Shown: piece after piece, positions 33,631 to 42,125 of the stretch
Position numbering within the stretch: position 1 is the first letter of the stretch
How the letters are laid out: every line of letters starts with the position of its first letter
From: Roseateles noduli
GTDB taxonomy: Bacteria; Pseudomonadota; Gammaproteobacteria; Burkholderiales; Burkholderiaceae_C
Assembly (NCBI GenBank): GCA_002205125.1
Contig: NIOE01000007.1
Coordinates: 1 to 64,000 of the forward strand
Length of the DNA: 64,000 nucleotides
Direction: 5' to 3'
Position numbers and translations under genes: made by a program
Notes under the pieces: model-generated
What the model saw: only the letters and a program-made list of their open reading frames with translations
Told to the model about the DNA's origin: nothing
The model's database searches: none

Positions 33631-34958
33631 GGGTGTCCCTTCAGGATCAAGGTGGCCAGCCGATGGACGGCTTCGTCGCGCGGCACGCCGCCCTCCGACT
33701 GGCGCAGGAAGGCGATCAGCTCGGCCTCCAGCGCCAGCGCCTTGTCCAGCGCCGCGTTGGTGCCGCGCTCGTAGGCGCCGATGTCGACCAGCTGCCGGTT
33801 GCGGTCGAGCAGCGCGAGCAGCTCCACCGCCTGCACCGCCAGCGCCTGCACCGGCGCGGGCACCAGGTCGGGCATCAGCCGGCTCACGCTCTTGAGCGCG
33901 TCGATCGCCGGGTACTGCCCGCGGTTGGCGAGCTGGCGCGACAGCACCACGTGGCCGTCCAGCGTGGCGCGCAGGCAGTCGGTGATCGGCTCGTTCAGGT
34001 CGTCGCCCTCGACCAGCACCGTCAGCAGCGCGGTGATGGAACCGCCGGACAGGCCGGTGCCGCAGCGTTCGCACAGCTCGGGCAGTTCGGCGAAGACGGA
34101 CGGCGTGTAGCCGCGCGCGGTCGGCGGCTCGCCGGCCGACAGGCCGACCTCGCGGCGCGCCATCGCGAAACGCGTCACCGAGTCCATCGTCAGCAGCACC
34201 TGCTGGCCGCGATCGCGGAAGTATTCGGCGACGGTCACTGCAGCATGGGCCGCGCGCAGGCGCGCGAGCGCCGGCTGGTCGGAGGTCGCGACCACCACCA
34301 CCGAGCGCGCCAGCCCCTCGGGGCCGAGCTGCTTGTCGATGAACTCGCGCACCTCGCGGCCGCGCTCGCCGATCAGCGCGATGACGTTGATGTCGGCGCG
34401 CACGTGGCGCGCGATCATGCCCAGCAGCGTGCTCTTGCCGACGCCGCTGCCGGCGAAGATGCCGACGCGCTGGCCCTTGCCCAGCGTCAGCAGGGCATCG
34501 ATGGACCGCACGCCGGTCTCCATCACCTCGGTGATGCGCGGGCGGTGCATGGGATTCACGGGCCGGGCCCGGACCGGCCGGCGTTCGGCGGTCCAGGGAT
34601 CGGGGCGGCCGTCGAGCGCGTGCCCGAAGCCGTCGATCACGCGGCCGAGCAGCGCCTCGCCGACGGCGATGGACGGCGTCTCGCCGGTGGCCGTGACGAC
34701 GCAGCCGGGCGCGAGGCCTTCGGACGTGCCATAGGGCATCAGCATCACGCGGCCCGCGCGCATGCCGACGACCTCGGCCATCAGCGGCGGCACGATCTGG
34801 CCCGCGCGGCCGCGCACCTCGATCTGGCACACCTCGCCCAGGACGGCGTCGGGGCCGGACGCCTCGATCATCAGTCCGGACAGTTGTTGGACGACGCCGG
34901 TCCGGCGCGTCAGCTCGGCGCCGCGCGTGGCTTCGGCGAGGGTGTGCAGCAGCGTCAT
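33627..34958 (-). CDS. fliI: Flagellum-specific ATPase FliI
   Basis: 443 residues. The Walker A motif GSGVGKST is at 170-177, followed by IALIGERGREVREFI and a Walker B region (VLLTMDSVTRFAMARREVGL) typical of type III secretion ATPases related to F1 beta. Length is normal. It energises export with FliH and FliJ, the flanking genes. One base separates the fliH stop from its ATG. Confidence 0.97.
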   Translation of the reverse strand: MTLLHTLAEATRGAELTRRTGVVQQLSGLMIEASGPDAVLGEVCQIEVRGRAGQIVPPLMAEVVGMRAGRVMLMPYGTSEGLAPGCVVTATGETPSIAVGEALLGRVIDGFGHALDGRPDPWTAERRPVRARPVNPMHRPRITEVMETGVRSIDALLTLGKGQRVGIFAGSGVGKSTLLGMIARHVRADINVIALIGERGREVREFIDKQLGPEGLARSVVVVATSDQPALARLRAAHAAVTVAEYFRDRGQQVLLTMDSVTRFAMARREVGLSAGEPPTARGYTPSVFAELPELCERCGTGLSGGSITALLTVLVEGDDLNEPITDCLRATLDGHVVLSRQLANRGQYPAIDALKSVSRLMPDLVPAPVQALAVQAVELLALLDRNRQLVDIGAYERGTNAALDKALALEAELIAFLRQSEGGVPRDEAVHRLATLILKGHP

Positions 34959-34959
34959 G

Positions 34960-35793
34960 TCAGCGGGCCTGCCGGGCGTGGTCGACGGCGCCCAGCCACA
35001 CCTGGCGCAGCCGGTCGAGCTGGCGGTCCAGGCGGGTGTCGAGCGTGCCCTGCGCGCCGTCCAGCAGGCAGCCGCCCGGCGTCACGGCCGGATCGGCGAC
35101 CCACTCGACCGACGCATGCGCGGCGCGCAGCGGATCGTCGGCCAGCAGGGCGAGGTCGTCGGGATGCAGGCGCACGCGGTGCAGCGCGGCGCCGGACAGT
35201 TGCGCGATGGCCAGGCGGACGCCGTCGGCCACGGTCTCGCGGGTCGCGGCGCGTTCGCCGATCAGCCGGCACACGGCGGCGAAGGCGAGGTCGACGGCGT
35301 CGTCCTCCAGCGCGGCGAGCCGCGCGGCGACGGCCGCATCGAGGTCCTGGACCACGCGGGACAGCCGCGCGATTTCGGCCTCGCGCGCCGTGCGCAGGGT
35401 CTCGGTCTGCGCGGCCCATTGGGCGTCCGCGCGCGTCTGCCACTGCTCCGCCTGCTGGCGGATCGCGGCCTCGACGCGCGCTTGCGCCTCCTGCAATCCT
35501 TCGCGAAGCCCTTCCTCGTGCGCGCGCTGCCGATCTTCGGCGAGCACGGAGGCGCGGATCTCGTCCACCGACGGGCCGGACGGAGACGCTGGCGGTGCCA
35601 GCGGCGCCAGCGACGGGATGGCGGACACCGGACGGGCGCCGCCGTTCCAGCCCGTCAGCGTCTGCGCCGCCTTGGCGACGGCGCCCACCGGCTCCGCCGC
35701 GTGGCGGTGCCGGGGCAGGGCGAGCGTGCGCGGCTGCGACGGCGACGGCAGGTCGCGCAGGACGGCGGGCTTCACGAAGGGGACTTCTTTCAT
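34960..35793 (-). CDS. fliH: FliH, regulator of the FliI ATPase
   Basis: 277 residues from ATG 35793, chosen because it overlaps the fliG stop as ATGA. The N-terminus is Pro/Ala-rich. The middle is a Gln/Ala/Glu coiled coil (EGLREGLQEAQARVEAAIRQ). The C-terminal third has the conserved FliH/YscL domain (LHPDDLALLADDP, then CLLDGAQGTLDTRLDRQLDR). It tethers FliI to the C-ring. Confidence 0.88.
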   Translation of the reverse strand: MKEVPFVKPAVLRDLPSPSQPRTLALPRHRHAAEPVGAVAKAAQTLTGWNGGARPVSAIPSLAPLAPPASPSGPSVDEIRASVLAEDRQRAHEEGLREGLQEAQARVEAAIRQQAEQWQTRADAQWAAQTETLRTAREAEIARLSRVVQDLDAAVAARLAALEDDAVDLAFAAVCRLIGERAATRETVADGVRLAIAQLSGAALHRVRLHPDDLALLADDPLRAAHASVEWVADPAVTPGGCLLDGAQGTLDTRLDRQLDRLRQVWLGAVDHARQAR

Positions 35794-36515
35794 CGACGGC
35801 TCCACGGAGCAAGGCGTTGGGCGAGTCGCGCGCCCCAACTGCGCGATCCGTGTGATCCGCGCGATGCGTCGGCGCGGCCGTCCACGGAGGGACGGGCCAG
35901 GCGCGCGGCGACCAGGTCGGCCGCGCGCGCGCCCCGGACGCTCATCGCGGCAGGCGACGACGCAGAGCCGGACGATGCGGCGGACGACGCGGCGTCCTCC
36001 GCCAGCAACTCGCCGATGCGACGCCGACGGGCGGGGCCGAGCCGGTCCAGCAGTCCGGTACGCCAGGCCCAGTCGGCCCCCTGGCCGTCACCGCCCGCAG
36101 GGGCGCGGCGGCCGTGTTGCAGCAGGCACGCGATCAAGGCATCGGGTTCGTTCTGAAGCAGCGCGACCATCTCCGGCACGGTGGCCTGCGCGAGACGGGC
36201 CAGCGGCAGGTCGGCGCCGGCGGCCGAGGTCGACGCGGTCGTTGCGGACCGGGCGCCGTGGTCATTGCCGCTGCCGTTCCCGTTCCCGTTCCCGTTCCCG
36301 CTCACGTTCCGCGTCGCGCGGGTCAGCACGGCGTCCAGCAGCGCGGGGTCGCTCGGCACGCCCAGCGTGGCGAGCTCGACCAGCAGCTGTTCGGCCTCGG
36401 CCCGCGCGGCGGGGTCGAGCTGACCCAGCATCCAGCGGCGATCGGCCTCGCCCAGCGTGTGCATCAGCAGCGCGGCCTGACGCGCGCCGCTGGCGTTGTC
36501 GGACAGCGTGATCAC
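35790..36515 (-). CDS. fliG: Truncated/divergent FliG
   Basis: 241 residues from GTG 36515, which overlaps the fliF stop (GTGA). Residues about 5-65 resemble the FliF-binding N-domain (ARQAALLMHTLGEADRRWML). An Asn-Gly repeat linker at 73-84 is encoded by a hexanucleotide array (about 36270-36300). Residues 105-175 resemble the middle domain but with NEPD (122-125) where EHPQ is usual. Beyond 175 there is only Ser/Ala/Arg-rich sequence. The C-terminal torque domain that meets the stator is not recognisable; normal FliG is about 330 residues. Identified by position between fliF and fliH as much as by sequence. Confidence 0.72.
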   Translation of the reverse strand: MITLSDNASGARQAALLMHTLGEADRRWMLGQLDPAARAEAEQLLVELATLGVPSDPALLDAVLTRATRNVSGNGNGNGNGSGNDHGARSATTASTSAAGADLPLARLAQATVPEMVALLQNEPDALIACLLQHGRRAPAGGDGQGADWAWRTGLLDRLGPARRRRIGELLAEDAASSAASSGSASSPAAMSVRGARAADLVAARLARPSVDGRADASRGSHGSRSWGARLAQRLAPWSRR

Positions 36516-37999
36516 CGCGCGGCTCCCGACTGCGGCGGTTCCGCGTCCAGCCACTCGCGCACGCGGGCCAGCGCGGCCTGGCGCTCGACCTCGCTGAGCG
36601 GGCGGGCGGCGCGCTGCGCCTGGGCGCGGCGACCGGCGACCAGCCAGACGACGAGGCCGAACACCAGCGCGACCAGCAGCGCGACGAGCGCCAGCACGAC
36701 CATCCGAGGACGCTCGGCCGCTGCCGCTTCCGCCGCGGCCACGTTCGAGGTGCGCGATGCGGCGCTGTCGTCATCGAAGGACATCGTGGTGGACGCGGGC
36801 GTCTGGTCGCCCGCCGTCGCGGACGACGCGGCGGAACCCGGCGCGGTCAGCCCGGCCACGGGCTGCACCACCACCACGTCGCCGCGGCTCAGCGACGCGC
36901 CGACGGCCGCCGCGAGCAGCGTGCGGGTGCGCTCCACCTGCTGGGCGTCCAGCGGCATCTTCACGACCGCCAGCACCTGCAGGCTGCGCACCGACCCCGG
37001 CTGCGACACCACCTGCTCGACGCGACGGCCGACCTGGTACTCGATCTCGCGCTGCGAGTTGGACGCGCCGCGCGTGCCTTCGCGGGTGTTGTTGGCGGGC
37101 AGGACGTCCTCCTTCGACGTCTCGCGCTCGCGCACGACGACGCCGGTGACGTTCTCGCCCGGCTGCGAGGGCTGGGCGAGCACGTCCTCGGTCGTGCGAC
37201 GGACCTGGTCCATGTCGAGCACCACGTCGACGCTGGCCAGCGCGCGGCCCGGACCGAACGCGCGGTCCAGCACCTGCGTGGCCTTGTGCGCCAGCTGCTG
37301 CTCGATCTCGCGCTTGAGTTCCAGGCGCGGCGACACGTCGCCGCCGCCTTCGCCGGCCGGCTGCGCCGCGCGGGTCAGCGCGATGCCGCTCTGGTCGACG
37401 ATGGTCACGTCCTGCGGACCGATGCCCGCCACCGCGGCGGCCACCAGGCGCTGGATGCCGCGCACCTGCTCGGGCCGCAACACCTGGCCCTGCTTGAGCG
37501 CCAGCGTGATCGCCGCCTTGGCCTTGCCCTGGTCGCGCTTGAACAGCCCGTCCTCGGGGAAGGCGAGGTGCACGCGCGCCGATTCGACTTCCGACAGCGA
37601 CAGGATGGTGCGGGTGATCTCGCCCTGCAGCGCGCGCTGGAAGTTCACCTTCTGCGCGAACTCGGTCATGCCGAAGTCGGTGTTGTTGAAGAGCTCGAAG
37701 CCCACCGCGCCGTGCAGCGGCAGGTCCTTGCTCATCAGCTTCAGACGCGTCTGGTGCAGCGTCTTGCGGTCGACCAGGATGGTCGTGCCGTCGGACGCCA
37801 GGTCATAAGGCACCTTCATGCGGTCGAGCTCGGCGGTCATCGCCGCCGCGTCCTGCGCCGAGAGGCTGCCGAACAGCACGTCGCGATCGGTGCGCATCAG
37901 CCACACGCCGAGCGCGGCCGTTCCCAAGAGGATCACCGCGATGCCGGCGACGAAGCCGTACCGGGCCGAGGTGCCGAGGCCCTGCCAAAACGTTCTCAA
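36512..37999 (-). CDS. fliF: Flagellar MS-ring protein FliF
   Basis: 495 residues. The start appears to be TTG 37999 with GGGAGCAG before it; no ATG or GTG precedes the first membrane segment (GFVAGIAVILLGTAALGVWL). Ring-building motifs are clear (ALQGEITRTILSLSEVESAR, VHLAFPEDGLFKRD). A second membrane segment lies near residue 440 (VLALVALLVALVFGLVVWLV), followed by the cytosolic FliG-binding tail (VREWLDAEPPQ). Slightly shorter than E. coli FliF (552). The retained FliG-binding tail suggests FliG attachment still matters. Confidence 0.95.
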   Translation of the reverse strand: MRTFWQGLGTSARYGFVAGIAVILLGTAALGVWLMRTDRDVLFGSLSAQDAAAMTAELDRMKVPYDLASDGTTILVDRKTLHQTRLKLMSKDLPLHGAVGFELFNNTDFGMTEFAQKVNFQRALQGEITRTILSLSEVESARVHLAFPEDGLFKRDQGKAKAAITLALKQGQVLRPEQVRGIQRLVAAAVAGIGPQDVTIVDQSGIALTRAAQPAGEGGGDVSPRLELKREIEQQLAHKATQVLDRAFGPGRALASVDVVLDMDQVRRTTEDVLAQPSQPGENVTGVVVRERETSKEDVLPANNTREGTRGASNSQREIEYQVGRRVEQVVSQPGSVRSLQVLAVVKMPLDAQQVERTRTLLAAAVGASLSRGDVVVVQPVAGLTAPGSAASSATAGDQTPASTTMSFDDDSAASRTSNVAAAEAAAAERPRMVVLALVALLVALVFGLVVWLVAGRRAQAQRAARPLSEVERQAALARVREWLDAEPPQSGAAR

Positions 38000-38072
38000 C
38001 TGCTGCTCCCTTGCGCGCGCTCGATGGAGGATGGTTCTTCAATGCTGGAAAAACGGAGGTCGGGGCGCGTCG

Positions 38073-38435
38073 TCACACCTGCATCCGCATCAGGTCCTGG
38101 TAGGACTCCAGCAGCCGGTTGCGCACCTGCAGCATCAGCTGGAAGGACATGCGGCTCTCCTCCAGGCGCAACATCACCTGGTGGAGGTTCTCGACGTTGC
38201 CGGTGGCCAGCGTCTGCAGGTCGGCCTGGCTGGCCTGCAGCTGCGCGCTGACCTGCTGCAGACCGTTCGTCACCATGCCGCTGAAGGACGGCGCGGAGGC
38301 GCCGACCGACGACGCGCCGCCCATGCCCTGGAGGCCGCTGATGCCGTTCATCGCGTTCACGCCGCCGATCTGCATCGTCGGCGCGAGCGAGGGTTCCGTC
38401 AGTGCCCCGATCGGCGGGATGAAGGGCGCGCTCAC
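38073..38435 (-). CDS. fliE: Basal-body protein FliE
   Basis: 120 residues from GTG 38435, overlapping the flgC stop (GTGA). Gly/Met-rich N-terminus, then the conserved C-terminal helices (LQASQADLQTLATGNVENLH, then MLRLEESRMSFQLMLQVRNR) and a QDLMRMQV end, all characteristic of FliE, the adapter between MS ring and rod. 73 bases separate it from fliF, the longest gap in this part of the run; no promoter was obvious there. Confidence 0.93.
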   Translation of the reverse strand: MSAPFIPPIGALTEPSLAPTMQIGGVNAMNGISGLQGMGGASSVGASAPSFSGMVTNGLQQVSAQLQASQADLQTLATGNVENLHQVMLRLEESRMSFQLMLQVRNRLLESYQDLMRMQV

Positions 38436-38875
38436 GAGTTGCCTCCGATTTCCAGCGCCTTGGCCGCCATGGCGCGCGCGATGTTCATCGCGGCGACGTT
38501 GGCCTCGTAGGCGCGGGATGCGCCTAGCATGGTCATCATCTCGGTGGCGGTGTCGACGCCCGGATAGCTGACGTAGCCCTGCGCATCCGCCTGCGGATGG
38601 CCGGGATCCAGCACCGTGCGGGCGGGCTTGCCGTTGGACTCGACCAGCGCGGTCGGGCCGGCCAGGCCCTGGCCGACCAGCGAGGCGAAGCCGGCGCCGT
38701 CCATCGGCTGCGCGCCGATGGCGGACTGGGCGATGACGCGCAGCGGCTGGAAGCCGCGGCCGTCGGCGGAGGACACGGTGTTGGCGTTGGCCAGGTTGAG
38801 CGCGGCGACTTCGACGCGCAGGCGCTCGACGTCCATGCCGGTGGCGCTGATGGCGAAGGATTGGGCGTAATTCAT
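38432..38875 (-). CDS. flgC: Proximal rod protein FlgC
   Basis: 147 residues with AGGAACC before the ATG. N-terminal FAISATGMDVERLRVEVAAL and LNLANANT, and the C-terminal VNTATEMM-like segment (VDTATEMMTMLGASRAYEAN) are diagnostic of FlgC. Normal length (about 135). It lies between flgB and fliE, all three being proximal rod parts. Confidence 0.95.
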   Translation of the reverse strand: MNYAQSFAISATGMDVERLRVEVAALNLANANTVSSADGRGFQPLRVIAQSAIGAQPMDGAGFASLVGQGLAGPTALVESNGKPARTVLDPGHPQADAQGYVSYPGVDTATEMMTMLGASRAYEANVAAMNIARAMAAKALEIGGNS

Positions 38876-38895
38876 CGATGGTTCCTGAAGCGCGC

Positions 38896-39288
38896 TCAGC
38901 GCTTGCCTTCGGTCACCGCGCTGCCCAGGATGGACAGGTGGCGGTTGAGCCCGCGCACCAGCGCCTGGTAGTGCAGGTTGTTCTCGGCGAGCGCGGCGAC
39001 TTCGCGGTCGACGTGCACGACCGCCGGGCCGCCGTTGGCGGCCAGCTCGGGCTCGATGCGGACCTGCAGCGTCGGCGCGGCAGCGCCGCCCAGACTGCCC
39101 ATGCCGGCGGAACGGGCGTAGTCGCGCAGGCCGTCCTCGATCTGCGCTTCGAAGGACACGCGCTGCGGCACGTAGCCGATGCTGTTGGCGTTGGCGATGT
39201 TGGTCGCGATCACCTGCTGACGCAGCGTCGCGGCGTCCAGCGCCAGCGAGAGCGAGGCCGTGGTGACGGCTTCGAGGCCATGACTCAT
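38896..39288 (-). CDS. flgB: Proximal rod protein FlgB
   Basis: 130 residues, AAGGAG ribosome site. Contains ALDAATLRQQVIATNIANAN, the rod signature, and a C-terminal helix (EVAALAENNLHYQALVRGLN) as in FlgB, which caps the periplasmic start of the rod. Normal length. 20 bases separate it from flgC. Confidence 0.95.
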   Translation of the reverse strand: MSHGLEAVTTASLSLALDAATLRQQVIATNIANANSIGYVPQRVSFEAQIEDGLRDYARSAGMGSLGGAAAPTLQVRIEPELAANGGPAVVHVDREVAALAENNLHYQALVRGLNRHLSILGSAVTEGKR

Positions 39289-39310
39289 GGGAGGACTCCT
39301 TGAAGGGGGC

Positions 39311-40513
39311 TCACTGGACCACCAGGTCCGCGTGCAGGGCGCCGGCGGCCTTGACCGCGCGCAGGATGGAAATGATGTCGCGCGTGCTGGTGCGCATGCG
39401 CACCAGGGACTGGACGAGATCGGCGACGGTGTTGTTGGCCGTGACGAAGCCGGTGCTCGCGCCTTCGGTGACGTCGACGCGGCTGTTGGTCACCAGCGCG
39501 GTGCGGATGCCGTCGGATGGTCGGCCGTAGGCCAGCGGCTGCGACACCGTGGTCTCCGCGTCGACCGAGACGCGCAGCTCGCCGTGCGAGACCGCGACCT
39601 TGGAGATGCGCACGTCGCCGCCGGCCACCACGGTGCCGGTGCGCTCGTTGATCACGACGCGCGCGCGGCGGTCGGGATCGACGAGGACGTTCTCGATCCT
39701 GGCGAGGAAGGCCACCGGCCGGTGGCGCTCGGCCTCGGGCACGCGCACGTCGATGCCGGAGGCGTCGCGCGCCTCGGCGATGGTGTCGCCGAACTGCGCA
39801 TTGATCGCCGCGGCCACGCGGTCCGCCGTCGTGTAGTCGGCCTCCTGCAGCACGAAGGTGACGGAGGCCTGGTCGTCGTGCGTGGCGGTCTTGAGGCCGA
39901 CCTCCACCGTCGCGCCGCCCGGCACGGAGCCGGTGGTCGGATGGTTCTTCTGCACCACGTTGCCGTTGGCGTCGTAGCGGTAGCCGCCGATGGACAGCGG
40001 CCCCTGCGCCAGCGCGTAGGTGCGGCCGTTCGCGGCCTTGAGCGGCGTCAGCAGCAGCGTGCCGCCCAGCAGGCTGCGCGCGTCGCCGCTGGAGGTGATG
40101 GTGATGTCCAGCGTGTCGCCTTCGCGGGCGAAGGGCGGCAGCGCCGCGGTGACCATCACCACGGCCACGTTGCGGCTCTGGACCTGGTCGGGCGCGATCG
40201 TCAGGTTGAACTGCGACAGCACGTTGGCCAGCGCCTGGCGCGTCGTGCGGTTGGACGGCGAGTCGCCGGTGCCGGCCAGGCCGGTGACGATGCCGTAGCC
40301 GATCAGCGCGTTGTCGCGCCAGCCCTGGATCTTGCCCAGGTCCTTGACGCGGATGGCGTCGCCGCTGCGCGCGGTCGAGACCGTGGCGGCCTGCGCAGGC
40401 GCGAGACCGGCGGAGAGGACGGTGCTGAAGGCGAGGGCGGCGATCGTGACGGCGACCGCGGCGACGTTCGTGGTGATGGCGGACTTCACCGCGGAGAACA
40501 GGACGACGCGCAT
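39311..40513 (-). CDS. flgI: P-ring protein FlgI
   Basis: 400 residues from ATG 40513, which shares one base with the flgH stop (TGATG). Cleavable signal peptide ending near APAQA, then IRVKDLGKIQGWRDNALIGY and GIVTGLAGTGDS, the FlgI signature. Normal length is about 365; the extra residues are in the signal region. A periplasmic ring around the rod in the peptidoglycan. Confidence 0.95.
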   Translation of the reverse strand: MRVVLFSAVKSAITTNVAAVAVTIAALAFSTVLSAGLAPAQAATVSTARSGDAIRVKDLGKIQGWRDNALIGYGIVTGLAGTGDSPSNRTTRQALANVLSQFNLTIAPDQVQSRNVAVVMVTAALPPFAREGDTLDITITSSGDARSLLGGTLLLTPLKAANGRTYALAQGPLSIGGYRYDANGNVVQKNHPTTGSVPGGATVEVGLKTATHDDQASVTFVLQEADYTTADRVAAAINAQFGDTIAEARDASGIDVRVPEAERHRPVAFLARIENVLVDPDRRARVVINERTGTVVAGGDVRISKVAVSHGELRVSVDAETTVSQPLAYGRPSDGIRTALVTNSRVDVTEGASTGFVTANNTVADLVQSLVRMRTSTRDIISILRAVKAAGALHADLVVQ

Positions 40514-41106
40514 CACAGCCCCACGATGTCCAGCAGCTGGCGCCACCAGGCCGGCTTCTGCCGCGAGGCCAGCTCGCCTTCGCCGACGTAGGTGATCTTG
40601 GCGTCGGCCAGTCGCGAGGAGATCACGATGTTCGCGTCGGAGATGTCCTGCGGACGGACGCGGCCTTCGACGTTGATGCGCTGCAGCTCGTCGTTGATCG
40701 TCAGCGACTGCTCGCCGGTGACGCGCAGGTCGCCGTTGGGCAGGACCTCCACGACCGACACGGTCAACTGCGCCAGCAGCTTGCCGGAGCGCGTGGTGCG
40801 GCCTCCGCCGTCGAAGTCGCCGCGCACGTTGACGCCGGCGCTGATCGGCAGCGAGGGCGAACGGTGCGGGCGCACCAGTTCCGCGGACATGTCGTTGCTG
40901 CGGCGCGTGCCGGTGTCGGCGCCGGCGGCGGCCGAGGCGTTCTCGACCACCTGGACGGTCAGCGCGTCGCCGACGCGGAAGGCGCGGACGTCTCCGGCGA
41001 CGGGGCGGTAGGTCTTCTCGTCATAGAGGCTCTGGGCCGACGCGGCGCCTGAGGCGCCCGCGACGAGCAGGACCGTGGTCCAGCACAGCAGGGTTCGGTA
41101 CGTCAT
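40513..41106 (-). CDS. flgH: L-ring protein FlgH without lipidation cysteine
   Basis: 197 residues. The body is a clear FlgH: SLYDEKTYRPVAGDVRAFRV, VGDALTVQVVENASA, and LPNGDLRVTGEQSLTINDEL. The signal peptide ends GASGAASAQ, a type I cleavage site. The only Cys in it (position 8) is not in a lipobox, whereas FlgH of E. coli and most relatives is a lipoprotein. The L ring may therefore sit in the outer membrane without a lipid anchor. Overlaps flgA as ATGA. Confidence 0.93.
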   Translation of the reverse strand: MTYRTLLCWTTVLLVAGASGAASAQSLYDEKTYRPVAGDVRAFRVGDALTVQVVENASAAAGADTGTRRSNDMSAELVRPHRSPSLPISAGVNVRGDFDGGGRTTRSGKLLAQLTVSVVEVLPNGDLRVTGEQSLTINDELQRINVEGRVRPQDISDANIVISSRLADAKITYVGEGELASRQKPAWWRQLLDIVGL

Positions 41107-42125
41107 GGTTGGAGTTGCACCTGGTTCGGCCCGACGACGCGGGCGAGAAGGGGGCCGCCGGCACGGCTGCCCATCCGGATGAGCACCGGCTTGCCGGGGA
41201 CGCCGTCCTGCAGCGCCTCGCCGATGGTTTCAAGGGAGATGGCCCCGGCGCGCGAGCGCACCGTGACCTGCTGCCCGCGCAGCACGGCGGGCAAGGTTTC
41301 GACATGGGCGGCGGTCAGGACCTGGCCCTTGAGCAGCGGTCGGCGCAGCCGCAGGCGGTCCAGCGCGGCGTCGGTCGCGACCGGCGCGGTCGGCTGGCCG
41401 GCGAGGTCCAGTTCCACCGCGTCGAGCGCATCGCCGGTGAGCGTCTGACGGGCCGCGACGTCGTCGCGCGCCACCCAGGCGCGGCCCAGCAGCTCGACCT
41501 TGACGGGGACGGTCACGGTGCGCGCGTGGCGACCGTCGGTCCACAGTTCGACCGGCACGGCCACGCGGCGCGCGGGCCAGCCGCCGTCGACGTCGGGCCG
41601 CGCCTTCAGGTCGAGCTGACGGCTGCGCGGCACGAGCCAGCCGTCGCTCTCGCCGCCTTCCAGACGCGGGCGACCTTCCGCCGCCCCGGGGCACTCGACG
41701 CTGGTCCGCACGGTCAGGTCCGGACGCGCCAGCGCCGCGGCGAGCGCATCGCCGGCCGCGCGGCAGACCTCGTCGGCCGGCACGAGCTGTCCGGCACGCG
41801 AGATGCTGACCGCCTCCGCGCCGTCCCAGGCCAGTGCGGGGACGCGCGGCGCCGCGCGGCGCAGCCAGGCGTCGACGCGGGCCCGTTCCAGCCGCAGCAC
41901 GTCGCCGAGGCGCGGCGCGGCGCCCAGATCCAGCGATTCGGCCGCGCGGATCGCCGCCGCGTCCTCGCCCTGGAGGCGGACGATGTCGCCCAGGTGCACG
42001 CGCGGTCCGTCCACGTCCGCGCGCGACCGCAGCTCCGCGCGCCACGACGGCGTCGGACCGGCCCACGAGGACGCCGCGACGGTCGCGAGGACCGTCGACA
42101 GGCCGACCGCGGCGAGTGTCTTCAT
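41103..42125 (-). CDS. flgA: P-ring assembly chaperone FlgA
   Basis: 340 residues, longer than E. coli FlgA (219). Signal peptide (ASSWA), an extended N-terminal SAF-like region, then the conserved C-terminal SAF domain (VARDDVAARQTLTGDALDAV, RRPLLKGQVLTAAHVETLPA, and KPVLIRMGSRAGGPLLARVV). A periplasmic chaperone for FlgI, which is encoded two genes downstream. Coupled by ATGA overlaps to flgG and flgH. Confidence 0.92.
   Translation of the reverse strand: MKTLAAVGLSTVLATVAASSWAGPTPSWRAELRSRADVDGPRVHLGDIVRLQGEDAAAIRAAESLDLGAAPRLGDVLRLERARVDAWLRRAAPRVPALAWDGAEAVSISRAGQLVPADEVCRAAGDALAAALARPDLTVRTSVECPGAAEGRPRLEGGESDGWLVPRSRQLDLKARPDVDGGWPARRVAVPVELWTDGRHARTVTVPVKVELLGRAWVARDDVAARQTLTGDALDAVELDLAGQPTAPVATDAALDRLRLRRPLLKGQVLTAAHVETLPAVLRGQQVTVRSRAGAISLETIGEALQDGVPGKPVLIRMGSRAGGPLLARVVGPNQVQLQP

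Noticed and set aside
35790-36515. FliG shortened by a frameshift or sequencing error
   Set aside because: The start overlaps the fliF stop and the stop overlaps the fliH start. Downstream sequence in other frames shows FliH rather than a FliG C-domain, so a simple frameshift does not restore the missing part.
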